Shown: positions 1 to 7,268 of the stretch, piece by piece
Position numbering within the stretch: the first letter of the stretch is position 1
How the letters are laid out: each line of letters starts with the position of its first letter
Source: Caballeronia megalochromosomata
GTDB lineage: Bacteria > Pseudomonadota > Gammaproteobacteria > Burkholderiales > Burkholderiaceae
DNA: 64,000 bases
Assembly (NCBI GenBank): GCA_001580565.1
Contig: LRBF01000028.1
Span: 1 to 64,000 of the forward strand
Direction of reading: 5' to 3'
Position numbers and translations under genes: made by a program
Notes under the pieces: model-generated
Database searches by the model: none
What the model was told of the DNA's origin: nothing
Seen by the model: only the letters and a program-made list of their open reading frames with translations

Positions 1-114
1 TTCGATCTTGGCGCGTTCACTTACTATCTGATCTATCCGCATGAGCATCTTTCGAATCCTGAGTTCGCTGCGTTTCGTACGTGGTTGCTTTCGACGGGTG
101 AGGCTTCGGGTTGA
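1..114 (+). CDS. LysR-type transcriptional regulator, C-terminal end (partial)
   Basis: The window opens inside a reading frame that ends at a TGA at 112-114. The 37 visible residues include YYLIYP and then NPEFAAFRTWLLS. This resembles the last strand and helix of the effector-binding domain of GcvA/AmpR-like LysR regulators. The DNA-binding half lies outside the window. The gene points toward the inverted-repeat element and then the catabolic cluster at 0.8-6.5 kb, so it could regulate that cluster, but nothing visible proves this. The family assignment rests on a short tail. Confidence 0.6.
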   Translation, partial: FDLGAFTYYLIYPHEHLSNPEFAAFRTWLLSTGEASG

Positions 115-154
115 TTTTTGAGTTTTGGTCTTTCGGGCTTCTATGGAGTCCTGA

Positions 155-768
155 TTTCGCGTCGGTCTATTTGCACTGCCCCTGTGCGGGGCGGCAGTCA
201 CTTTCTTTGCTGCTGCAAAGAAAGTAACCAAAGAAACAGCTTTCCCCATCCAAAGTGCTTCACGCCGGCCGCGGCACAGGCGATTGACCTAATGGCACGG
301 CTGTAGCGAGTGCCCTCACAAAACTCGCGCGGCTTGGACCGCGCACGGTCTGACACATCGCGCCCCACAACAAACTGGTTCAGCACAAAACGGCTCCGTC
401 CCGCTTCGCGGCCGACGGGTCAATCGGGTCCGTGTGTGCTTATGCGTTTCTCTTTTCTCGTCGGTTTCCCTCGCGTACCCCACGGCAGCGCGTAGCGCTG
501 TGCCGAAACTATTTCGTGCTGAACCAGCGCGCTTGGATTTCTAGCGCGGCAGACCGTGCGCGGTCCAAGCCCGGTTCCGCTTGTGGGGGCACTCGCTACT
601 GCCGGGCCATTCAGCCAATCGCCTGTGCCGCGGCCGGCGTGAAGCACTTTGGATGGAACAAGCTGTTTCTTTGGTTACTTTCTTTGCAGCAGCAAAGAAA
701 GTGACTGCCGCCCCGCACAGGGGCAGTGCTAATAAACCGACACGAATACAGGCCATCCATAGAAGAAG
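155..768. repeat. Large imperfect inverted-repeat intergenic element
   Basis: Two arms, about 160-395 and 500-755, are reverse complements of each other. The outer ~100 bp match almost base for base and the inner part is looser. Each arm carries a GC-rich hairpin (176-197 on the left, arms CTGCCCC and GGGGCGGCAG) next to a second perfect hairpin (201-224 and 678-701; stem CTTTCTTTGC with GCAAAGAAAG). The element fills the gap between the convergent LysR gene and enoyl-CoA hydratase gene, so a bidirectional terminator role is likely. Short frames inside it translate to low-information peptides on both strands and are not genes. Elements with this core are, from general familiarity, recurrent between Burkholderia-group genes. 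Confidence 0.85.
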
Positions 769-776
769 CAAAACAA

Positions 777-1580
777 CTACCGCCCGCTATAGCGCGGCGA
801 GCGCTTCTCAGCAAACGCTTTGCGCCCTTCCACCCGATCCTCCGATTCCCGCATCACGCCCCAGGCCAATTCCGTGAATTCAAGCGCCTGAGCGAACGGC
901 ACATTCGCACTCGTCTCGATGACTTTCTTGATCATCTGCACGGCAAGCGGCCCGTTCGCCGCGATGACCCGCGCGAGTTGCATCGCCTCGTCCATCAACG
1001 CCTCAGGCTCCGCGAGATCCGATACCAAACCAATGCGATGCGCATACTCCGCATCAATCCTGCAACCGGTGAGCAGCATCTTCATCGCGATAGCAGAAGG
1101 CACCGCGCGCTGCAACGCCTGGATGCCGCACACAGCGGGAATACTCGCGACGACCGCCTCGGGCAACCCGAACACGGCCCCCTTCGACGCGATGCGCAAA
1201 TCGCATTGCAACGCGAGTTCCAGCCCGCCGCCGAGGCAAAACCCATTGATCGCAGCGATCATCGGCTTGAAGATGCGCAGCGAGCTCAGTTCCATCAAAC
1301 GCACGTAGATGCCCTCGGCGCCCGCGCGATCGATCGACTTCACAAACGACGACCCGAACGATGTCGACGGCGGCAGCGTGCGCTTCAGATCCGCGCCGAC
1401 GCAAAACGACTTCGCGCCCGCGCCCGTGATGACGATCACGCGAACATCGTCATCGTCGCGTGCATCCGAAAGACGCGCGCGCAGTTCGGTGAGCGTATCG
1501 ATATCGAGCGCGTTGAGCGCTTCGGGCCGATCGAGCGTCACGACGGCGACGTGATCGGAAACGCTGTAGCGAATGGTCAT
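777..1580 (-). CDS. Enoyl-CoA hydratase/isomerase family protein
   Basis: A 267-aa crotonase-fold protein that probably hydrates an enoyl-CoA thioester in a beta-oxidation-like route. The oxyanion-hole segments SFCVGADLK (about residue 60) and GFCLGGGLELALQCD (about 112-127) are clear. Both glutamates used by rat hydratase have counterparts (the E in GGGLEL and the E in FGLPE). The usual GGTQRL loop reads AVCGIQAL, so the substrate may be unusual. The start chosen is the ATG preceded by GGAGGACATC; a longer frame exists upstream but has no better site. It follows the SDR gene by 14 bp, so the two are almost certainly co-transcribed. Confidence 0.88.
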   Translation of the reverse strand: MTIRYSVSDHVAVVTLDRPEALNALDIDTLTELRARLSDARDDDDVRVIVITGAGAKSFCVGADLKRTLPPSTSFGSSFVKSIDRAGAEGIYVRLMELSSLRIFKPMIAAINGFCLGGGLELALQCDLRIASKGAVFGLPEAVVASIPAVCGIQALQRAVPSAIAMKMLLTGCRIDAEYAHRIGLVSDLAEPEALMDEAMQLARVIAANGPLAVQMIKKVIETSANVPFAQALEFTELAWGVMRESEDRVEGRKAFAEKRSPRYSGR

Positions 1581-1594
1581 GATGTCCTCCGCGC

Positions 1595-2350
1595 TCAAAC
1601 GCTCGGCGATGCGAGCGAGCGCCCGCCGCACACATACAGCGTCTGCCCGGTGATATACGACGCCTCGCGCCGCGCAAAAAAGCGCACGGCTTCAGCAATA
1701 TCCTCCGGCGTACCGATGCGCTGCACCGGCACCGACTTCTTCAGCTTCTCCTGCAGCACGGGATCGAAGGCCTGAAAGAGCGGCGTATCGACAATGCCGG
1801 GCGCGACCGCGTTGACCGTCACGCCGTCCTTCGCCCATTCGAGCGCGAGACTGCGCGTGAGACTCACCACGCCGCCCTTCGCCGCCGAATAGTTCGCCTG
1901 CCCCACGCCGCCGAGCCACGCCCGCGACGAGATGTTCACGATGCGCCCGTGCTTCGCCGCGCTCATGTGCGCAAGCACCGCGCGGCAGCAGAGGAATTGC
2001 GACTTGAGATTCACGTCGATGACCGCGTCCCAGTCGTCGTCGCTCATGCGCGTGATGCGCTTGTCGCGCACGATGCCCGCGTTGTTCACGAGCACGTCGA
2101 TACGTCCGTAGCGTTCGATAACCGCCTCGACCGCCCGATTCACCGATTCGCTTTGGGTCACATCGACGGCGAGCGCGATCACGTCCGCACCGGATGCGGC
2201 GAGCCGGGTCGCGGCTTCGTCGAGCGCGGCGCGGTCCAGATCGAAGAGCGCGATGCGCTTGCCGTCGCGGGCAAGCGTCTGAGCGATGCCGAAGCCGATG
2301 CCTTTCGCGCCGCCCGTGACGATGGCGACTTCATGTGTCGAAGCATTCAT
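1595..2350 (-). CDS. SDR family oxidoreductase (FabG/3-hydroxyacyl-CoA dehydrogenase type)
   Basis: A 251-aa classical short-chain dehydrogenase. It has the nucleotide-binding TGGAKGIG motif at 12-19, NNAG at 89-92, a serine pair at 141-142, and the catalytic Tyr154 and Lys158 in YSAAK. The C-terminus reads ASYITGQTLYVCGG, normal for the family. It is first in a two-gene minus-strand unit with the enoyl-CoA hydratase and diverges from the MFS permease. The context (hydratase, thiolase, CoA-transferase) suggests oxidation of a 3-hydroxyacyl-CoA, but the true substrate cannot be read from the sequence. Confidence 0.9.
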   Translation of the reverse strand: MNASTHEVAIVTGGAKGIGFGIAQTLARDGKRIALFDLDRAALDEAATRLAASGADVIALAVDVTQSESVNRAVEAVIERYGRIDVLVNNAGIVRDKRITRMSDDDWDAVIDVNLKSQFLCCRAVLAHMSAAKHGRIVNISSRAWLGGVGQANYSAAKGGVVSLTRSLALEWAKDGVTVNAVAPGIVDTPLFQAFDPVLQEKLKKSVPVQRIGTPEDIAEAVRFFARREASYITGQTLYVCGGRSLASPSV

Positions 2351-2400
2351 TGCTGTCTCCTTGAACGAATGCCTCGATGCTAGGCCGCCTCGTCACGTTC

Positions 2401-2497
2401 GCTCAAACGACATTTTTTGCCGCATCGATTGAGTTTTTGTGCGCGAGTTTTCGATTGATAAGAAGTCAATCGACAGCGCAAAAAAAGTCGTTTGAGC
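2401..2497. promoter_or_regulatory. Nested symmetric operator in divergent promoter region
   Basis: The intergenic region between the SDR and MFS genes is a large dyad centred at 2449. The outer arms are 2401-2420 (GCTCAAACGACATTTTTTGC) and 2478-2497, complementary at 19 of 20 positions. Inner arms TCGATTGA (2425-2432) and TCAATCGA (2466-2473) are symmetric about the same centre. A third TCGATTGA at 2451-2458 pairs closely with 2466-2473 over a 7-bp spacer. This looks like a multi-site operator serving both divergent transcripts. The regulator is unknown; the LysR gene at the window start is a candidate. Confidence 0.75.
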
Positions 2498-2553
2498 CCG
2501 CGAAAAGCCTTCCCTACGATGCGTCCATCACGAACACACACGGAGACGACATC

Positions 2554-3855
2554 ATGGACACCACGCTTCCCAACGTCGCGGAACCCGCCGCGACGCCACT
2601 CACACGCACGCAGAAGAAAGCGATCGTCGCGGCGACGCTCGGCACCATCGTCGAGTTCACGGACTGGATCATCTATGCGACGTTCGCGTCGCTGTTCTCG
2701 CGGCAGTTCTTTCCGGCCAACAACGCCAGCATCGCGCTGCTCGCGACCTTCGCCGTGTTCGCGGTCGGCTTCGTGATGCGGCCCATCGGCGGCGCGCTGC
2801 TCGGCGCGTATGCCGACCGCCACGGCCGCAAGAACGGCCTCGCGCTATCCGTCGCGCTGATGGCCGGCAGCTCGCTCGTGATCGCGGCGTGTCCGGGTTT
2901 CGGGTCGATCGGCGTCGCGGCGCCGATCGTGCTCGTCGCGGCGCGGCTGATTCAGGGCTTCGCGGCCGGCGGCGAGTTCGGCTCCGCATCGACGTTCCTG
3001 ATGGAATCCGCGTCGCCGTCTCGGCGTGGCTTCGCGGGATCGTGGCAGCACTTCGCGGTGAACGCGGGCGTGCTCGTGGCGGCGTCGATCGGCGCGCTGC
3101 TCACGTCGATGATCGATGCCCCCGCCATGGCCGCGTGGGGCTGGCGCGTGGCGTTCGCGATCGCCGGGCTGATGGGCTTCGTCGCACTGTGGTTTCGTCT
3201 GGCCATAGCCGAAACCGATGCGTTCAAACGCAGCGCGTCGGCGCGTCAGCACACGCGGCATCCGGTCGCCACGATCCTGCGCGAGCATCGGCGCGCCGCG
3301 CTGCGTGTGATCGGCATCGCGATGGCGGGCAATCTCTGCGTCTATCTCTGGCTCGTGATGTTCCCGACGCTCGCTCACATGCGCGGCCTGCCGTTGCGCG
3401 ATGCATTCAGCGCGAGCGTCGTCTCGATCGTCGCGTCGCTCGTCGCGATTCCGCTGCTCGGCATCCTGTCGGACCGCATCGGACGCAAGCCGGTGCTGAT
3501 GGCGTTCGCGGCAGGCTCCGCGCTCTTTGCGTATCCCGCGCTGCACTTTCTCACCGGCGACTACCGGAGCGCGACGGTCATCGTCACCATCGGCATGGTG
3601 CTCTCGTCCGGATTCGCCGCGACCTGCGCCACCGTCATGGCCGAGCAGTTCCCCGCGCATGTCCGGGCGACGGGCGTCGCGCTGCCTTATGCGCTCTCGG
3701 CAGCGCTCTTCGGCGGCACGCTGCCCACCATCGTCACAGCGATGAACAGCGCCGGACTCTCGCAATACCTCTGGATCTATGTGGCCGTCGTGTGCGCGGC
3801 GAGCTGCATCGTCTATGCGCGCATGCCGGAAACGCGCGGCAAGACGCTCGATTGA
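2554..3855 (+). CDS. MFS transporter, metabolite:H+ symporter (MHS) type
   Basis: A 433-aa, roughly 12-helix major facilitator. The loop after helix 2 carries GAYADRHGRKNG, the family signature, repeated as GILSDRIGRKPV in the second half. WIIYATFASLFSRQFFP near the start is typical of the MHS group (shikimate, proline/betaine and citrate carriers). Start ATG is 2554, preceded by GGAGACGACATC; an upstream in-frame ATG at 2377 would run through the operator region and is rejected. It leads the plus-strand unit MFS-thiolase-CoA-transferase and probably imports the acid that the cluster degrades. Confidence 0.87.
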   Translation: MDTTLPNVAEPAATPLTRTQKKAIVAATLGTIVEFTDWIIYATFASLFSRQFFPANNASIALLATFAVFAVGFVMRPIGGALLGAYADRHGRKNGLALSVALMAGSSLVIAACPGFGSIGVAAPIVLVAARLIQGFAAGGEFGSASTFLMESASPSRRGFAGSWQHFAVNAGVLVAASIGALLTSMIDAPAMAAWGWRVAFAIAGLMGFVALWFRLAIAETDAFKRSASARQHTRHPVATILREHRRAALRVIGIAMAGNLCVYLWLVMFPTLAHMRGLPLRDAFSASVVSIVASLVAIPLLGILSDRIGRKPVLMAFAAGSALFAYPALHFLTGDYRSATVIVTIGMVLSSGFAATCATVMAEQFPAHVRATGVALPYALSAALFGGTLPTIVTAMNSAGLSQYLWIYVAVVCAASCIVYARMPETRGKTLD

Positions 3856-3889
3856 GACGCTTTTCTTTTCAAATGCAATGGAGACAACC

Positions 3890-5062
3890 ATGCGCAAGGT
3901 AGTGATCGGCGGCGTCGGCATGACGCCCTTCGGCAAGTTTCTCGAACGCAATCTGAAGTCGCTCGCGGAGGAAGCAGTGTCGCTCGCGCTCAAGGACGCG
4001 CACGTCACCGTGAACGATGTCGATCGCGTGTTTTTCGGCAATGCGGCGGCGGGCGTCGTCACAGGACAGGAGATGATTCGCGCGCAGTCGTCGCTGCGCA
4101 ATACCGGCCTCGACGGCAAGCCGATGTTCAACGTCGAGAACGCCTGCGCGTCCGGCAGTTCGGCGCTGAATCTCGCGTGGCTCGCGGTGGCGTCGGGGCA
4201 GGCGGAAACGGCGCTCGTCGTCGGCGTGGAAAAGCTGTCGCACGAGGACAAGGCCGTGTCGTTCGGCGCGTTCGCGAAGGCCGTCGATCTCGAGGAGCCG
4301 CTGCCCGAAGGCGTGACGACCGGAACCGGCTCGCTCTTCATGGACCTGTACGCGGCGAAGGCGCGCAAGTGGATGGAAAAAACCGGCGCCGAGGCGAGCG
4401 ATTTCGCACGCGTCGTCGTGAAAAGCCGTCATGCGGGATCGCTCAATCCGCACGCGCAGTTCCGCAAGGAGACGAGCGTCGAGGAAGTGCTGACGAGCCG
4501 CATGGTCAGCGATCCGCTCACGCTCTTCATGTGCTCGTCGATCGGCGACGGCGGCGCGGCCGTGTTCATCTGCTCCGAAGATTTCGCGGCGAAGCACGAC
4601 ATTCGCCCGGTGTACATTCGCGCGAGCTCGATCGTGTCGGCGAAAGCGGATGGCTCAGGCGAACTCGTCGCGGTGCGCGCTGCACAGGAAGCGTATGAGG
4701 AAGCGGGCATCGGGCCAGAAGACGTGCAGGTCGTGGAATTGCACGATGCCTCCGCGCCCGCCGAACTCATTCACTACGAGAACCTCGGCCTGTGCGCGCC
4801 CGGCGATGCGCCCAGGCTGATCCGTTCCGGCGATACCGGCATCGGCGGACGGATTTCGGTGAATCCGAGCGGCGGCTTGCTGTCGCGCGGGCATCCGGTC
4901 GGCGCGACGGGCGTCGCGCAGATCGTCGAGCTGACGCAGCAGTTGCGCGGCAATGCCGGCGCGCGGCAGCGGCCCGGCGCGAAAGTCGCGCTCGCGGAAA
5001 ACAACGGCGGTCAGCTCGCGGGCGATTCGGCCGTCGCGCTGGTCACGATTCTTTCGACGTAA
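3890..5062 (+). CDS. Thiolase family protein (SCP2/lipid-transfer type)
   Basis: A 390-aa thiolase-fold protein. The nucleophile is Cys86 in NACASGSSAL, and the GHP motif occurs in GGLLSRGHPVGATG. At the position where SCP2-type thiolases have HDCF, this protein reads HDAS, so the second cysteine is replaced by alanine. Normal thiolysis may be altered and a retro-aldol or decarboxylating reaction is conceivable. Start ATG 3890 follows GGAGACAACC, 34 bp after the MFS stop. It probably performs the final C-C cleavage in the cluster. Compare the paralogue at 57679-58866, which keeps HDCF. Confidence 0.85.
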   Translation: MRKVVIGGVGMTPFGKFLERNLKSLAEEAVSLALKDAHVTVNDVDRVFFGNAAAGVVTGQEMIRAQSSLRNTGLDGKPMFNVENACASGSSALNLAWLAVASGQAETALVVGVEKLSHEDKAVSFGAFAKAVDLEEPLPEGVTTGTGSLFMDLYAAKARKWMEKTGAEASDFARVVVKSRHAGSLNPHAQFRKETSVEEVLTSRMVSDPLTLFMCSSIGDGGAAVFICSEDFAAKHDIRPVYIRASSIVSAKADGSGELVAVRAAQEAYEEAGIGPEDVQVVELHDASAPAELIHYENLGLCAPGDAPRLIRSGDTGIGGRISVNPSGGLLSRGHPVGATGVAQIVELTQQLRGNAGARQRPGAKVALAENNGGQLAGDSAVALVTILST

Positions 5063-5149
5063 CGGCCAGCAGCGCGGCGTCATCGAGCGCTCGACCGCGG
5101 TCGGTGTGACAATGAGTGCTTCCCGGCAAGCGCTCGACCTCGACCGATC

Positions 5150-6538
5150 ATGTCCGCCCAATCTTCCTCCTTCGATACGCTGAGCCGTATCTGGCGCATC
5201 GCCGGCTTGCCCGACGATGCGCTTTCCTTCATCGACCTTCCGGGTTGCGATCCGGTGTTTCCTTCCAGTTTTGCCGTAGGCACGGCGGCGCAGGCGACCA
5301 TCGGCGCGGCGGCGCTCGCGGCGTGCGAGCTTGGCGCGCTGCGCGGCGCCGGGCGGCAGCGCGTGTCCGTCGATATGACGCATGCGGCGGTCGAATGCAC
5401 CGGCGCGTTCACGGTCGATGGCAAGGAACCGGAGACGTGGGGACGCTTCTCCGGCCTCTATCGCTGCGCCGATGGTTACGTGCGCATTCACGCGAACTTC
5501 GAACATCATCAGGATGGCGCGCTGCGTCTGCTCGACCTCGATCCCGCGACGGCGACGCGCGAGGATGCCGAACGCGCCCTGCTCTCGTGGCGCGCGAGCG
5601 ATTACGAGCATGCGGCGGCGAAACAAGGGCTCGTCGTCACGATGCTGCGCACGTTCGATGAGTGGGACGCGACGCCGCAGGCGCAAGCCATCGCCGCGCA
5701 GCCGTTGATGACGATCACGCGCATCGGCGATGCGCCGCCACTCGCGTTGCCTCGCCTGCCGGCCGATGCGCGTCCGCTCGATGGCGTGCGCGTGCTCGAT
5801 TTCACGCGCATTCTCGCCGGGCCGGTCGGCGGACGGGCGCTGGCGGCGTTCGGCGCCGACGTGATGCTCGTGAACGGACCGCATCTGCCGAATATTCCGG
5901 CGATTGCCGATACGAGCCGGGGCAAGCGATCGGCGTTGCTCGATCTGCGCTTGCCATCGGACCGGGACACGCTCTGGCGGCTGATCGACGACGCGCATGT
6001 GTTTGCGCAGGGTTATCGGCCGGGCGGAATCGCGTCGCTGGGATTCGGGCCGCAGGCGCTGGCCGAGCGCAGGCCGGGCATCGTTTATACGTCGCTGAGC
6101 GCGTATGGCACGGACGGTCCGTGGGCCGAACGACGCGGCTTCGATTCGCTCGTTCAGACCGCGATGGGATTCAACGCGGCCGAAGGCGAAGCGGCGGGCG
6201 CGGGCAAGCCACGTCCGCTGCCCATGCAGATGCTCGACATGGCGAGCGGCTTCCTGATGGCGTTCGGCGCGGCCGCCGCGCTATGGAAACAACAGCGTGA
6301 AGGTGGAAGCTGGCATGTGCAGGTTTCGCTCGCGCAGACGGGGCACTGGTTGCGCGGACTCGAGCGCGTGGACGGTGGACTCGCGACGGCGAAGCCGGAT
6401 TTCGCGCCGTATGTCGAGCGGTATGAATCGGGATACGGCGAGTTGATGGCCGTTCGGCCGAGCGCGCAACTCGCGCGCACGCCGGCGGGTTATGCGCGGC
6501 AGTCCGCGCCGCCGGGGACGTCGGAGCCGCGCTGGTGA
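5150..6538 (+). CDS. CaiB/BaiF family III CoA-transferase with permuted domain order
   Basis: A 462-aa family III CoA-transferase-like protein that would move CoA between acyl groups. The hallmark opening (LDGVRVLDFTRILAGPVGGR, with a GADV strand) occurs only at about residue 206. The first ~180 residues instead resemble a C-terminal/linker half (RVSVDMTHAAVECTGAF, DGYVRIHANFEHH). The order is therefore half-domain then full N-terminal domain, rather than the standard order. The C-terminus ends in a low-complexity tail. It starts 87 bp after the thiolase and probably belongs to that operon, supplying activation of the imported acid. Activity of this architecture is inferred. Confidence 0.75.
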   Translation: MSAQSSSFDTLSRIWRIAGLPDDALSFIDLPGCDPVFPSSFAVGTAAQATIGAAALAACELGALRGAGRQRVSVDMTHAAVECTGAFTVDGKEPETWGRFSGLYRCADGYVRIHANFEHHQDGALRLLDLDPATATREDAERALLSWRASDYEHAAAKQGLVVTMLRTFDEWDATPQAQAIAAQPLMTITRIGDAPPLALPRLPADARPLDGVRVLDFTRILAGPVGGRALAAFGADVMLVNGPHLPNIPAIADTSRGKRSALLDLRLPSDRDTLWRLIDDAHVFAQGYRPGGIASLGFGPQALAERRPGIVYTSLSAYGTDGPWAERRGFDSLVQTAMGFNAAEGEAAGAGKPRPLPMQMLDMASGFLMAFGAAAALWKQQREGGSWHVQVSLAQTGHWLRGLERVDGGLATAKPDFAPYVERYESGYGELMAVRPSAQLARTPAGYARQSAPPGTSEPRW

Positions 6539-6558
6539 TGGAGGCCCGCTGAGCCGAA

Positions 6559-7182
6559 TTACCCGGCGCGCGACATCGCCTGGGCCAGTTCTTGTTGCCC
6601 GCGCGCGTCGAGCGTCTCGGCGGCATTGAGGCGATCGCGCGCTTCCTTGTTCTGGCTCAGCTTCGATTTCCCCACCAGCGAAGTCACGGCGATTTCAATG
6701 CCCACGATATTCCGGAGCATGCCGTCGATGAACTCGGGCGCGGAGTCGCCCATCTTCCACGGCTTCGGCTCGTTCGCCTCGTGCCGCCGCGTCAGGCGCG
6801 CGACGAGGCCGCGCACGAATGGCTCGTCATCGCGCACCGTGAGCACGCCATGCGCGTGCACGACTTCGTAATTCCACGTCGGCACCTGTCGATGCGCCTC
6901 GTGCTTGCTCGGATACCAGTTCGGCGAGATATAGCCCTCCGCCCCGCGAAAGATCACCATCACGGGCGTGCCGGTCGGGCACCGCTGCCAGATATCGTTG
7001 GCGCGCGCCACGTGAGCCGTGAGCAGGCCGTGCGTACCTTGTGCCGGATCGAATTCGAACGGAACGTGATTGGCGTCCAGACCGGCGTCATCACGCGTGA
7101 CGAGGATGCCAAGCGGATGCGCGCGAATGATCCGATGTAATTCTTCGGGACGAGTCTCTGCGAAGTGCGGCGGGATATACAT
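6559..7182 (-). CDS. PaiB-family FMN-binding negative transcriptional regulator
   Basis: A 207-aa protein beginning MYIPPHFAET, the characteristic PaiB start. It continues with PLGILVTRDDAGLDANHVPFEFD, FRGAEGYISPNWY and VPTWNYEVVHAHG, all typical of the split-barrel, flavin-binding PaiB/transcriptional-regulator family. It diverges from the MocR-type regulator with only an 86-bp gap. This arrangement is common for PaiB homologues and suggests the MocR protein controls it. In Bacillus PaiB is linked to sporulation and protease control; the role here is unknown and may be enzymatic (flavin-dependent). Confidence 0.88.
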   Translation of the reverse strand: MYIPPHFAETRPEELHRIIRAHPLGILVTRDDAGLDANHVPFEFDPAQGTHGLLTAHVARANDIWQRCPTGTPVMVIFRGAEGYISPNWYPSKHEAHRQVPTWNYEVVHAHGVLTVRDDEPFVRGLVARLTRRHEANEPKPWKMGDSAPEFIDGMLRNIVGIEIAVTSLVGKSKLSQNKEARDRLNAAETLDARGQQELAQAMSRAG

Positions 7183-7268
7183 CGTGAATGCTCGACGGAA
7201 AGTGGCGGAACATCGTTACTATCGCTCGAAACAGGCACAATAAGAAGATCCAGTTCCGGTCGATTTCA

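Noticed and set aside
118..760. Several short frames inside the inverted-repeat element
   Set aside because: They occur on both strands as mirror images because the DNA is palindromic; the repeated FFAAAKKVT-like text is a translation of the hairpins.
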